Assembly: GCA_907165135.1 (NCBI GenBank)
Contig: OU015567.1
Location: 9,615,001 to 9,679,000 of the forward strand
DNA: 64,000 bases
Reading direction: 5' to 3'
Source of the DNA: Oikopleura dioica
Lineage: Eukaryota; Chordata; Appendicularia; Copelata; Oikopleuridae
In this document: positions 51,910-63,708 of the stretch, piece after piece
Numbering within the stretch: the first letter of the stretch is position 1
How the letters are laid out: every line of letters begins with the position of its first letter
The notes under the pieces: generated by a model
What the model was told of the DNA's origin: nothing
The model's input: only the letters and a program-made list of their open reading frames with translations
The model's database searches: none
Position numbers and translations under genes: made by a program

Positions 51910-54900
51910 TCATTGGGCGACTACGGCGTTGACGGAGAAATCGGAGGCGTCGGGTATCTTCGATTCGGACATTTGCGACGGGTGCTCCGGTGAAGGGGTT
52001 TTAGAGCAGTTGCCTTCGCTCGAGTTTCCAGAGCTGGTGCCAGAGGAGTTTGCGAGGGCTTTGTCGGGGAATGGGAGCTAAAAGGACGAGTTAGAAAAGG
52101 TTTCAACGGAATTTTGTTGCCCAGAGTTGGGGCCTATATGAGCCATCAAAAACATGCGACCTTTGGATCAATAAACGTCCGAAAATGTCAAATTATCAAG
52201 AGGAGGCTACATAAATCAATTGGAATGAAATGCTTACCCTCGACTCTTTCTCGTCAGAATCGGTGCAGCAATGAGTCTCCTCGTTGCCAAGCTCCATTCC
52301 GTTTTCTTTCTTGCCATCAAAGGAGTTGGACCGCGCGCGGCAAAAGGACTTCTCGTGTTCTTTCATCGTTGAGCGTCTTGGGAAGCGTTTTCCGCAATAT
52401 TGGCAAGCTGAAAATTTTGAGTTTAAAATACAAATTCATTGATTAGAGCTAATTAGTCAAAGTCAGAAAAGATCAATGGAACTTACCGAATGGCTTTTCT
52501 CCCGTGTGAACTCGCTCGTGAGCCATGACGTCCGTTCGCTGGATGAAGGCTTTGTTGCAAAATCTTAAGATCCGTTTTAAGATTGATGGGGATCAAGGAG
52601 GAGTACAAACCTGCATCGGAAGGGTTTGTCACCGCGGTGGATCCTCTCGTGTCGAAGGAGGTTTCCGCGAAGACTGAATGTTCTTCCGCAAAGAGAGCAA
52701 GCAAAGGGCCCCTTGTAATTGACTTTATAATGAGTTTTATGAATGAAAGTTAAACCTTGTCTTTCGATCCTTTTCCATCAGAGGGAGCTCGATTTTGGTT
52801 GACATTCATTCCGGGAACAGGAGATCGCCCAACCGGGGAGATCATCGCAGATCGCTGGACGTTTTTGAGGGCATCCAGGGAGTTTGTTGTGAGAAACGGG
52901 TTCGGCTAAACGTTGAGTTAGATAAAATCATTGATTCATTGTATTCAAGCTATTTTGCAGCTTGAGAAATAGCTCTGGACTAATGAGCAGATAAGAATGT
53001 TGTGCGTTAATTTTCAGAATTCGCGAAGCGTGAAGAAAAAATTAAGTGGCACCGGTTTTTTTTAAGGATATAGCCTATGAAATTGAACTTTCATAGCGCC
53101 TAAATGCGACGTCGGATCATTTTATTTCAAAAGCAATCCTATCTAAAAATGTGCGCAGAACTCGATTCTGGTACTTTTTTAAAAATTCTAATTCGAATTT
53201 TTCTCTGTAGAGCGTTTTGAAATCTTACGATCGCGTTTTCTCGAAATTTTTACATTAAATCGGTGGAGTTTTTTTGATAGAAAGGTACTCTAGATCTTTA
53301 TCTACAAAATTGTGGGTTCGGTTTTCTCTAATTCCGACAAAAACCGATTTTAGAGCCATTTCCGTGAGGCTTCCCCGGCGCGTGAGTAGTGTAAAAAGCG
53401 CTGCGCGTGGTGCTCAATCTCTCGACTCCTCTTTCCCGAGAGAAAGTGCGCGTTTTAAAGAGCGCTCTGATTGGTTGGACCCAAAAAAGCGCGCATGGAA
53501 GAAAAACAGGAGCAAGAAAGAGGAAAACACTAGAATGAAAATTTGGACGAGTTTGAAAATTTTTCAGCCACAATATTCTAGTTTAGCATTTTGCTAATGC
53601 AGTCATTGGTTTAGTTTTAGCGATTTAATGTAAAAATTTCGAGAAATCGCGATCGTAAGATTTAAAAACGCTCTACAGAGAAAAATTCAAATGAAAATTT
53701 TTAAAAAAGTACCAGAATCGAGTTCTGCGCACATTTTTAGATAGGATTGCTTTTGAAATAAAATGATCCAACGTCGCATTTAAGCGCTATGAAAGTTTAA
53801 TTTCATAGGCTATATCCTTAATTTGGAATTTTTCCTCGGAAGGGATGGAATTTCAGCCGCCGGGCCGATTTCGTTTCCGAAGAAATTTTCCGCCTCAATG
53901 AGTTTGACAAGTGAGACCACTTCTTTCGTGATTCGAGTACCGCCGGTCATCTGCGGATCATCCAAGGGGCTCGGGAATCGATGGAACATGTAAAATTAAG
54001 TTCTGCACTTTGCTTTACTTTAATTTCCAGTTTATAATATTTTTTCTCAAAGGACTGATATAAATTCTCCATTATGAGCTTGTAAAATAGAGGCACTGAC
54101 TCGTTAATACAGTAAGATTAACAATCATCTATACAGTGAGCCTACAGACCTAGAACGAACTACTGATCCAATAGCTCAGATAAGCCAGCAAAAAGAAGCG
54201 ACCTTGGACACCCGTTGGCACCCTGCCAGCGTGTTGACGCAGTGGGGCTCATTATCCCTCGCAGTGGCTCATCCCCTTACCAGCGCGAGTACTAGCCCTA
54301 CTAGACTCGAGTGAGCTTGTTTCTATTGAAATTCGTCCCGCTCGTTGGCTGAGTGCCGACGCCTGGCCACTTTGGGAGCTGAAATCGATTCGTCTCAGCC
54401 GGCTCAACTAACTTTCCCACTCTAGGCCTGATTACCCATTACTCAGCCAGACTTTTACTGCTTATTTAAATTGATCCTAGGCACCTTAGGGATTATGTTC
54501 TGCTTCAGAATTACCTTTGGGGAGGAGCTCATTACTCCATTGGCTGTGTTGGGGAGAAGAAGGGGTAATGTTTGGGGTGTGAGCCCACGGTTTTGAAGGA
54601 CTTGGTTCCGCAAGTTTTGATGGAATAGTGGATTTCCATAAAGTCCCTGTAGTCCCATGGCTTGGAATGCAGGGGGAGTCTGGCCATTTTGACCGACAGC
54701 TGCTAAAAAAGAGTTAGACGGTTGTTTTTTAAGAAGTTTTGATTTACCTTGGGATCCCTGAGCTGACTGGATTTGCTGCGCCCGATGTTCCAAAAGCATT
54801 TCAATCGGGCTTTTTCTTCTTGGAGGCTCTTCTTGGTTGGCCCATTCGTTTCGATTGGGAGCATCGCCATCAGTAACATCAATGTCGCCTTCAGACTCGT

Positions 54901-55879
54901 CGATTTGGAGCTCGTCGTTGCCAGAAATGTCCGATGCTTCGGCGGATAAGTAGCGCTTGTTTCCAATGAGGCCGGCGGTATTCTAAATATTGAGATGAGG
55001 ATTTATGATTCGGACGAGTCGATGAGCAGAGAGACAGGTACCGCCTATTATCTTTATTTTGTTGAAAGGGGAGAGAGATGAGAGGCTGCTCAAACAAAGG
55101 GCTACTCGGCGGAAGCGCAAGCGTAAATACACTGTGCAAAGCGGGTTTACGAGGGGATGTTTCAGCCCTCCAGAGCCTCTAACTCCGCAAAATTTACTAA
55201 GGAAATACAACCCTCATTTATTATGAAGGCTTGTTGGGAGATGATAATAGTTAACTCATAGGGGGACTGAGAAGAAAAGTCTTGAAGAAAGTTACCTTAT
55301 CAACATCCATAGCTTCAGTTTTCATTTCGTTTGAGTGGTGTTCTAGTTCCTCGTCGGATTTCTCCCTTTGAGGTGGAGACTCAACCGAGTTCGCTTTTAT
55401 GGGCTCGCCAGAATGATGCGCATCCTCTGCGCCATTTTCAACCGAGGATGATGTGATGACGGAACACCTTTGATCGTGCGAAGACGCCACTCTGTGGAAC
55501 TAAAATAAGAGACATAAGAAAGGTATTTTTGTGTGTCTCAAACTTCTATCTGTTCTTACTTCAATGGTGATAATCGAAAAAAAAGTTGACTCAAGGTGAC
55601 GTACCTGATCTGGGCGTAAAGATAGGATAGACTGCATCTGAGGAACTCGCTGTAAATATGGGACTGGGGAGGGTTCAGAAGTATTGAGAAGCTTGCCAAC
55701 AGGAAAGTTGATTTTCTTGATCACGCTGGGTTTACTCAGCTCATCATCCTCCCGCGGCGTTACCTAATTAGCATTAGTTTTTCATTAATGAAAAGAAAAT
55801 CATGAGCATCCAGAAGATATTTGAAAGTATGACTTACTATCTCGCTTTTGGGCACATCATCAGGCTGCTTCCAAGACAT
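51910..55879 (-). CDS. Ikaros-like C2H2 zinc-finger transcription factor
   Basis: Exons 55879-55838, 55763-55605, 55499-55296, 54982-54748, 54702-54515, 52905-52756, 52711-52611, 52563-52487, 52407-52238 and 52077-51910 join in frame to 497 residues. The first 330 residues are Ser/Pro/Gln-rich and acidic, regulatory in style. Three adjacent fingers follow: [19 protein letters not shown]…, [19 protein letters not shown]… and a C2HC finger [19 protein letters not shown]…C. The GNLLRH in the first and a terminal C2HC finger mimic fingers 2-4 of Ikaros proteins; the C-terminal Ikaros dimerisation fingers are absent. It probably binds DNA in the nucleus. The start could be further upstream (exons near 56.3-56.5 kb). 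If exon 54702 is not spliced, it reads to a stop at 54455. Confidence 0.7.
53061..53822. mobile_element. 762-bp foldback element in a zinc-finger gene intron
   Basis: Arms of about 195 bp are near-perfect inverted copies: TTAAGGATATAGCCTATGAA at the left and its complement at the right. They share the blocks AGCAATCCTATCTAAAAATG and TCTGTAGAGCGTTTT. The flanks read TTAA-like, so a TA or TTAA target is possible. The centre holds a short open frame (53274-53597) that lacks coding character. Confidence 0.8.
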
Positions 55880-55941
55880 GTTCAGATTGACGCCGCCCTT
55901 GTTGAGCGTAATTTTCTATTTTTCGGATCATCACGTGATCG

Positions 55942-56524
55942 TTAAATTTTTGCGCTCGTAAATTTGTCGGTTTTTTGAAAATACGTGGATTCCGAAAAAC
56001 ACGCTGATAATCGTAAAAATGTAAAATTTATGGAAAAAGAGCTTGCTTCAAAAAAGGGATGATTCGAAGCCTGGACCCATTGTGGCACATCGTACTGGTC
56101 CAAGTTGACGGCGGAAAGCGCCCAAACCACATCATCTGGAATGCCTTTTACGCCGAGGTCATAAGTCACTGCTTTCTCAGCTGCAGAACCTTCGTGAATC
56201 TTTTCCCCATTTTCTTTTTGCTGGAAGAGTTGCTGGTAGATGAGCGAACTTGCAAGGTTCAGCATCTGAGGTGAGCCGCGGGCGGCGTGCCCTGAAATCA
56301 AAAGTGAAAACCATAATCAACTGGTCGAAATGCTCTTCTGTACAAAAATCCGATTCCTTCCTCACGAAAAATGTAACATAAGCATATCCAGTATATTAAT
56401 CAATATCCATGAGAGTCGAAAATCGCAAACAAAAAACAATTTACCTTGGCTATGGTCAGAAACCAACTGCGTAATGTTGTAAGGAGGAATTTTCAAAAGA
56501 AGATCTTCAAGTTCCACTTCTTAG
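55942..56524 (-). CDS. Likely 5' exons of the zinc-finger gene or a separate gene
   Basis: A 3' exon from 56291 encodes GHAARGSPQMLNLASSLIYQ… and …GIPDDVVWALSAVNLDQYDVP…, clearly protein-like. The preceding exon, about 56520-56445, encodes EVELEDLLLKIPPYNITQLV. The junction is in phase (donor 56444, acceptor 56292). The exon end near 56040 and the link to the exons from 55879 are unresolved. Upstream, an in-frame TAA at about 56522 follows more open frame, so the exon probably begins at CCCTAAG. Family not recognised. Confidence 0.45.
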
Positions 56525-56599
56525 GGTTCGATTTCTTCTTGTCTGGTCTCTACTGTATCATTCTGAAAGTCAAAAAGTTACATAATTGTCTATGTCTGA

Positions 56600-57360
56600 A
56601 AAGTTGCGAGTGAACTGGTCTCTGAGACAAATCTCTCGCCTTGGCATTGACGTCAAAAAAGAGAAAAAGGGCCGTGTGGTGTGTACGTGAGTGAGTTCAG
56701 AGCCGCGCTGGCACTGAGCCAACCTCCAGACAAGCTAAGGGACGTGCTTCGGACTCGGGCCCGTGCGCGGACACTCTGCTCTCGGCCCCCGCGCGCCCTC
56801 CCCCGAGCAACAAGAGCCATTTGACCAACAATGGCCTCGATCCACCGAAGGATCATTGCTCATGTGATCCTCAATTCGAAGAAAGAGCGCGACTCCGAAT
56901 ATCCGCCATGTTATTCAATTATATCTTTTAACTCAAATATCCTAAATATAAGAAAATCATATTTTTCATATTAAAAATGTAACTATCAAAAATCAAATTC
57001 AAATTCATAAATCATTCAAATATTTTAAAATTGTTCAGCTTTCCGTACCCTCCTAAGGAAGTATCCTTAAGTCTCCTTATTAAATCTGGGTTGATTATTT
57101 TCGCTAATTTAACATGAAACTAACAACAAATAGTGCTGTGTATTCAACATGATAAGATTTTACGGGTGGCAGGTCATGAAACATGTGCTCTCCCCGATTC
57201 CGGGAAAACTGGAAGTGACCCAGAATATCGCGTGCGCGCTCAATTCAAATTTCACGCTTGGGATTTACAAGGATTTACGAGTGATATTTACTCGTAACAA
57301 TTTGATTCCATTTGTTGACCAGACCCGATTATTTTTAGAAGTGGTAATCTTTCTGGAGAC
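56600..57360. other. Promoter-like and spacer DNA
   Basis: 56650-56880 is G+C-rich with many CpGs, fitting a 5' region or untranslated exon of the minus-strand gene. 56880-57360 is A+T-rich with nothing supported. Confidence 0.45.
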
Positions 57361-57843
57361 ATGGAGGAGAGCCCTAGAAATATGGATTTTTCTAATCTGT
57401 GGGATGGGAAATCGAGTCTGAAAGGCCTCCACTTTGGCACCCCTTGGAGCCCCATGTCAGTGTCTATATTGACAGTCTCCTCTTTTTCGCGTTTTTAATT
57501 TGGGTCTAGTTCACATCTACCACACCGCGCGGGACAATGGGATCATCCGCGCGCTCATCTCAGGTTTTACCCCGTCCTCCCGTTGGATCAGAGTCAACCC
57601 AGGGCCCCTTATGGCAAAAAAGGATGGGAAACGCGAATTATTTGCAAATATCAAACAGTGTCGGAGTCCGATGTTGACTGAACGCCAACGCGCGGATATC
57701 TTGAGCCACTTGGCAAATATAATGCATCTGGATTTTCATGACAGGTGATTCTTTTTACATCCCGCTTTTTTTAAATTGAATATTTAAAAGCTTATATTAA
57801 ATCGTATGCACTTACCAACTATAGAATGAAGAGGTTCTTCTGA
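57361..57843 (+). CDS. Small unrecognised protein, three exons
   Basis: Exons 57361-57415, 57510-57744 and 57825-57843 close to 102 residues. Start MEESPRNMDFSNLWDGKS; then HIYHTARDNGIIRALISG… and a helical end …RADILSHLANIMHLDFHDRM. Exon 2 has good codon use and a clean donor (GACAG|GTGATT). The first donor (GA|GTCTGA) is weak, so the N-terminus is uncertain. Not recognised. Confidence 0.45.
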
Positions 57844-60800
57844 GTCGTTTTGAAGCTGCGATCAGGATTCAAGCTCTCGATTGAATTCAGAATTCTACTG
57901 AAGCAGGTCAGTAGAAGTGTACGTATCGTCTTCGGAAAAAAAGCGTTCAAAAACTAGTCGATATTCTCCAGAAGTCCTGAGAGAGAAGTCTGGTGTGTCC
58001 TCAGTCTGGCTCGCTGCCAACGCGTAGCCTTGAACGCCTCTGGGCTCAGCGTGGGCTCAAGAGCGCCATCACGCGAATTTAACTAGCCACGAATTCAGCG
58101 AACTATATCTCTCTTACTCCACTTGACAAACTGAATTCTACCACACTCAGGCTGGTTGGGATGAGCTGAGATCTTGATCTTGTCTTTTCAAAAATTCAAT
58201 TTTTATACGCGGTCGAAATTCTGGATCAAAATCCGATAAAGCCGTCAGGGAATCTTCTTTATGAATATCTCAACAGCCAGTATAAGTGCTTGAAAGAATA
58301 GCAGTAAATACGGTGCAACTGATACTGACTATGATTATACATAAAATGTCCTCCATTGGAAATGGTCAATTTCACGAAAAAATGCGAAACATAGAATTCA
58401 GAAAGACACATTTATTTTCGTTCAAAAATAAAGTGCCCAAGCTACGCATTCGAGATCGTTCAACTAGACTCAAGGGCTGGCGCAGTGAAGTGTGGTACCA
58501 AAAGGCGGATGAGCTGAATACTTTTGAGCTGAAATTTTCGATTTTTTCAAGCTTCGGAAAACTCCGGGAACCATCAGATAATTTCAGGGTTAAATTAAAA
58601 TCTGAAGCTTTGGGATTTTCTTCGACTTTTAATGCAGTTTGAAATCAATGATTGTTGATTATGAGTTCATGAGTTTTTATTCTGTTGAGGAAACGAGCAG
58701 GAAAAGGTCAATCTTTGAATCTGGAATTGTCAAGGTTTGACCTTAGCAGTTGTCAGGTCGTTAGGTGATTTAGATTTTGCTCCGTGTCAGGCTGGCTCAT
58801 CCCTTTATTAGGTTTTGTGGTGATTAAAACTGATTTTTACGATTTCGCGTGAACCGCTTGTCTGACATGAGAGGCTCTTTGAACCTTTTTTTTACGAATT
58901 GGCCTCGTCATCCGAAACTCGTCTTTCTTCTTTCAACGAAGAAAGCTCCGTGCAGAGGATGTCCTTGGAAAAATTATGACTTACAAAGACATCAATCAAG
59001 ATTCATGATTTTTAGATAAAGGAAGAAGGGTTTATGCAGAAGGTGACCTTGACAATCATTCTGGCTGAAGTATTTATGACGGAATCTTGCAAGAAAAGAG
59101 AGCTTCAATCATTCAAAAACCGACCGTTTTGGGGAGCAGGGGGGTCAAACGGAGGCTGGTATATTATCCGGAGAAATTCGGTGGAAAAGTTCCGGCTCGC
59201 TGGTTCTGCGCGGATCAGCCGCGGCGCGAAGAAAAAAATCCACCTCACTCGAAAAGAAAATAGACATACGCGCATACGAGGTGCATATTATATTCGCCTT
59301 CCTGCGCGTTTTGAAAACATAATTCAACCACAAAAGGGAAGAAATAAATAAGACAAATTTAACTTCCGGGGGACGCGTTGTAGTTCAGCGCGAAAGGGTA
59401 CAGAGCTCTAAAGTGCGAAGCCGCAGCGACTTTGATCTGATCTTGGCCGGACGACCTTGGAAATCTCAGAAAAATAAATTTTAAAAATTCACACCTTGTC
59501 TCCATCTGAAATTTCTACCTTCCCAGCGCTCTAATATTCAAATTTCAATAACTAAATCATCCCTTGATTGGCTCGTTTTAAAAAATAAGATTTTCAAAAA
59601 TCGAAATTCTAATTATCTGGATGAAATTAATTGCTTGAGTTATTTCTTTTGAAAATTCAGTACGGAAGATAATATATGTAACCAGCAACATTTTTGATAA
59701 GTTATATTTTGCTGCTAATTTTTCAAGGATGATTAAAAAATGTCGAAATGTCACGTGAGAGTGTGTAATTGTCCGTGGCGGTAATCAGAGGTTCAATCAA
59801 TCGCCCAATGAAGTGGCATCTGCTCGGACAAGTTCCGTCGAACAGGTTCCGCCTCGCTGGCTCGACGCCGGATCAGCCCGTCGGAGGGGCTCAAGCCCGT
59901 AGCTCAAGGCCATCAATTTGTGTTGTCAAAAAGAAAAATATAAATAAACCAAAGTCGGTGATTTTCGATCAAAAATATCTGGATGTTTTCTTGATTTTCT
60001 TAGTTCATCCTTTTTTGATATTTTTGCATAGAAAGTTTGTTTATAAATGTCAGTTTTGAAAGACTCAAGACCTTGAGTATCATCATATGGGTCTGGCCTT
60101 AGTTTTTTGTCCTTCAGCTGTAGATAAGGGCACTTGAGTTGCCATTGTCCGTATGTATCCCCGCGTATAGCCGTTTTTTATTCGGACAAAAGCTGCAGAG
60201 CCGAAATTCAACTGACCGTTGTTCAGTTTTCTTCTTGAAGACTAAACCTGTTGGATGCGTACTTAGTATTTTTCTTGCGCGTTGTGGCAATATTCAGCTT
60301 ATGGGTATTTTGCATTTTGTGTCAAAGGTTGCGCCGGGCGAAATCCGGCGTGACGGGTCACTTGAAAAAATTTCGGAACGCTCCAAAATTTCGCGGAATT
60401 CTGCGCGCCAAATGCACCCAATCGGAAAATTAGATCAAGCAACACCAGAAACCCGGTGCTGTTCAAATAAATACTCCACCGCCAACCAGGCGGAAAAGAG
60501 TTTCTCAGAAGCCGGCTCTTTTCTGGGAATTCGATATGAAGATTATGGCGGCACAGGAATAAGATAACGAAACATCCTTTATATACCGGTTTCTGGAAAT
60601 AGGATACCGGGAATTTCGATAGCGGTTTTGAGGGGTGGCGGGCGGCCTCGTTCGCAAAGGCTATTTGCGTAAATTGCGAACGCCGTTCGCAAAATCGAAA
60701 AGATCTCGGTCGAAAATCGAGTTCTTTTATTTTCAAAATGTGTCCCTGCGGTAGAGAAAGACTGCCCCTGCCAACCCAATGAGTTCTCTACCAAAAAATG

Positions 60801-61269
60801 CGCGAAGCGCATCTTCACGACACAAATATATTTCATTGCGAACAGCGTTCGCAAAATTACGAACGGCGTTCGCAAATTGCGAACGAGGCCGCCCTACACC
60901 CGTTTTGAGCGTTGGTTTATCGTTAGAACTCGGTAGAAAAAATCTCAGAAAATGGACCAATTTTGAAATTTTGAAGGTGATTCGCTTAGCAATGAAGACT
61001 ATAGTTGCCATAATTTTTGTAAAATGATTTCTTGTTGTCAGTAAGATATCTAACTGAGCATCTCCTAGAAGGACTTCTACTAACAGGTCCTTCAGTTAAA
61101 AGCGGCTAGAATCATCAATGCGTAAAATGATTTCTGAGAAGCAGAAGAAGCGGATTTGCGGGTATCGCTGTTTTGTAAAATTTGCAAAAAGGGTTGACGC
61201 AAGAAATCTAGATAATCCGCGAAATGCGCGCCGAACGCGGATTAGCGCCAATTCAAGAAGCTAAAACAG
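57844..61269. other. Long region without a confident gene
   Basis: 3.4 kb. Open frames at 58286-58642, 59034-59351 and 60139-60567 lack coding character or a start. A block with GTTCCGSCTCGCTGGYTC and CGGATCAGCC occurs near 59187 and again near 59845, a probable dispersed repeat. The 60633-60901 foldback element is the only clear feature. Confidence 0.5.
60633..60901. mobile_element. 269-bp TIR element with 8-bp target duplication
   Basis: The ends GGGTGGCGGGCGGCC and GGCCGCCCTACACCC are inverted, and GCCTCGTTCGCAA follows on both sides. The flanks GTTTTGAG (60625-60632 and 60902-60909) are identical 8-bp repeats. The interior is made of TTCGCAA/TTGCGAA palindromes and is non-coding. The 8-bp duplication suggests a hAT- or P-like source. 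Confidence 0.8.
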
Positions 61270-61761
61270 ATGGGGGAAGCGGAGCAAGCTAAAATTATCT
61301 TGAAAGAATTTCCAGGCGAAAAACTTAGCAGCCTGGAAATAATTAAAATCAATGGCGGGCTTTGGAATCTATTTCATTTCAAGGGAATTACTTTCTTCCT
61401 CAAAGAGTGTTTTTCAAGCGACAGACTTGAGTATCGTTTATAAAATCTGCATCCTTTCAAGAAGAGCATCATTGAGTTGAACTCGAGCGAACTGGGAATA
61501 TAAACTCCTTTGAGAAAAAAAGTACTCAACCCTTGTGCGCGGGCATTGTGTCGGAGCTGCTCGTCCGTGGAAAAAAGGGATGAACACAAAGAAAACATCG
61601 ATTGTGTTTTATCTTTTTCTCCTTTGTCTGAGAGTCAGCCGCAGAAGCCACCGGAAACTTCTTCTTTGTCCGAAACGGACAATTCCGGATTCGGTTCTTT
61701 TCCGAAAAACTGGAGCTTGCAGGAAGTGGATAATCCTTTTTGTATGAATATGGAAAAATGA
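61270..61761 (+). CDS. Candidate two-exon gene, unrecognised
   Basis: Exons 61270-61435 and 61523-61761 join in phase to 134 residues. Exon 1 starts MGEAEQAKIILKEFPGEKL; exon 2 has a Cys-rich bit (NPCARALCRSCSS), then an acidic Ser/Pro-rich stretch ending NPFCMNMEK. The donor (TATC|GTTTAT) is weak. Nothing recognised. Confidence 0.4.
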
Positions 61762-62615
61762 ACTCACGTGAATAAAATCTAACCCGACGGAGCTCAGGAG
61801 CTCATCCGACCCATACACCACATGCTACAGAAATAGACGAACTTTACGAACTCGCCCCGGGCAGCGTAGATCAAAGGCAGAAAATGGATTTGCCCGCAGG
61901 CACGTGTTGGCAGAAATCCAATACCTGCACTTGGAATTTGGGAAAAATCGATCCTGCTCGAGCTCAGAGTCAACTTGAACTCGGATTTAGCCATTTGAAT
62001 AGAGTTAGATTCAATTCGATTGAAAACTAAAATGATGAATAATTCTTTTCTTGTTTTATAAATAAAAACTGAAATTTCTCAAGCCCGGATTTTTAGCGAC
62101 AGTTTTGACCTTTGCATTTATCGAGTGACCTTCGGCCGACTCTGCTGACCGATAAAAGCTCTCAAAAAGCCCCTTCGTTTTCATGATGCTGCCGGAAACT
62201 CGGCAAAAGAGCAGCTGTAATTGTCCGCAAATAGAGAGTGAGAGGTGCTCCCTGTCAGCGCGCTCTCATCCTCTTCGTTTTTCAGTTGCTCAAGGCAAAC
62301 AGTCGGAAATTCGTCAAATTTGCAACCGCGAAAAATTGCATTTCAAATATTTAACACATGCTCATATTTGCCTATCATGCGACATTTCTCATCCTTTACT
62401 GACTTTTTCGCATATTGAGATGGGTTGGTCGTCGTTGTTTTCAGTCAAGAACTAAAGCAGCTAAAATCAAAGCGATTCTGCAGGATATGTTTGTTTTAGT
62501 TATGAAGCGGGGATCGGCTCAAAACTTGTTTTTGTATCAAGGCCAGGTGCCCCTGTGAAGCTTTTATTTTGATTTTACTTTGACAAATTGTCGATTTTCC
62601 ATTTTTTTATGAAAA
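61762..62615. other. Intergenic region
   Basis: A minus-strand frame at 61994-61794 starts MAKSEFKLTLSSSRIDFSQI and might be a first exon, but no convincing continuation was found. The plus frame at 62183-62455 lacks coding character. No repeats seen. Confidence 0.45.
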
Positions 62616-63544
62616 ATGACCGGTGAAAGAGTTGTATTTATTTCTGCATTTGAGGGAAGAGAAGATATTCTTTTCGTTAAAAATGACAAAAAGAATATTC
62701 ATACGACTACCATCTTTAGGCAACCAACCTGTGCCTGTAACAGGTAAAGAAATATGATGATATAGCTCAATTTAGTCGATAAGAAAGCTAAAAGGTTTCT
62801 AGGCACACAGAAAAAATCATTGAGAGAAAATATCCCGGTAGCGACCAGTCGAATTGCTATTATACTTGTGAGATTTGCTTCCATGGTCAAATTGATGCAA
62901 CTGCAGTGAAAAAAGAAAATACGACAATGTTCAAATGTCCTGCAGGAGTCTGTGATGGTTCTCAGAACTTCAAATCTTTTATCGAAGGAATTTGCTGCGA
63001 ATCTGCTCAAAGAAAAGTGGAGTATGGTAAGGAATATTAATATAAAATCATATTTTTAAAGTCATTTTTAATTGAATAACCAATTTAAAAAAAAATAAAT
63101 TTTTCAGATCGACGGGTTGACATTGGAACCTTCCAGCGCGACTTTGAAAAAGCCGTGGATACAGAGAATAATATCATACAAGACATAAAGGATGCAAAAG
63201 AAGCCAAAAAGAGAACGAAAGAAGAAGCCGATAGAGCCATTGAAGCGGACAAAGCTGCTGAGGAACGAATAAGATCTTTAGAAGAATCCCTTCCAAAAAT
63301 TCAGCAAGAGGTTGATGCAAAGCGAAAAAAATTGGATGGGGTCATTGCTTCTACCTTCAGGGTCATCAATACATGTGAGTCAAGATTTTTATGAACACGA
63401 CAGCAAAATAATTAAGTTATTATGAGTCGTTTTAAAAGCATAATTCGATAATATTTTTATAAAGGTAAGACTGAACAGCTGAAGATCGAAATGAAAAAGA
63501 AGGAACTCTTCAGATTCGAGAAAAATCGGAATTACCCCCATTAA
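62616..63544 (+). CDS. Cysteine-rich plus coiled-coil protein
   Basis: Exons 62616-62743, 62803-63026, 63108-63374 and 63465-63544 close in frame to 232 residues. A TGA two codons upstream fixes ATG 62616 for this frame. Residues about 36-115 are Cys-rich (TCACN, NCYYTCEICF, KCPAGVCDG, ICCES) and could bind zinc or form disulfides. Residues about 120-210 form a charged coiled coil (KDAKEAKKRTKEEADRAIEA…). No signal peptide at this start. Not recognised. Confidence 0.6.
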
Positions 63545-63708
63545 AATTATCCCCATTGAAATTACCATTAAAATTTACCTAATAATTTAGATAATTGTTA
63601 TAAAATGTCACATTCTGTATAAATCACTTCTAGAACTCTTAGTTTTCAAAAATGCTTTACAACTTCTCTTTCTTTCTTTCTGTCACTTGTCAAAAAAAAA
63701 CATTGAAA

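Noticed and set aside
53274-53597. 107-codon frame inside the foldback element
   Set aside because: No ATG-context, family or codon support; it lies in the non-coding centre of a MITE-like element.
56510-56560. In-frame TAA suggesting a pseudogene
   Set aside because: CCCTAAG is a plausible splice acceptor, so the stop is probably intronic.
58286-60567. Open frames at 58286, 59034 and 60139
   Set aside because: Poor composition, no splice partners; one overlaps a dispersed repeat block.
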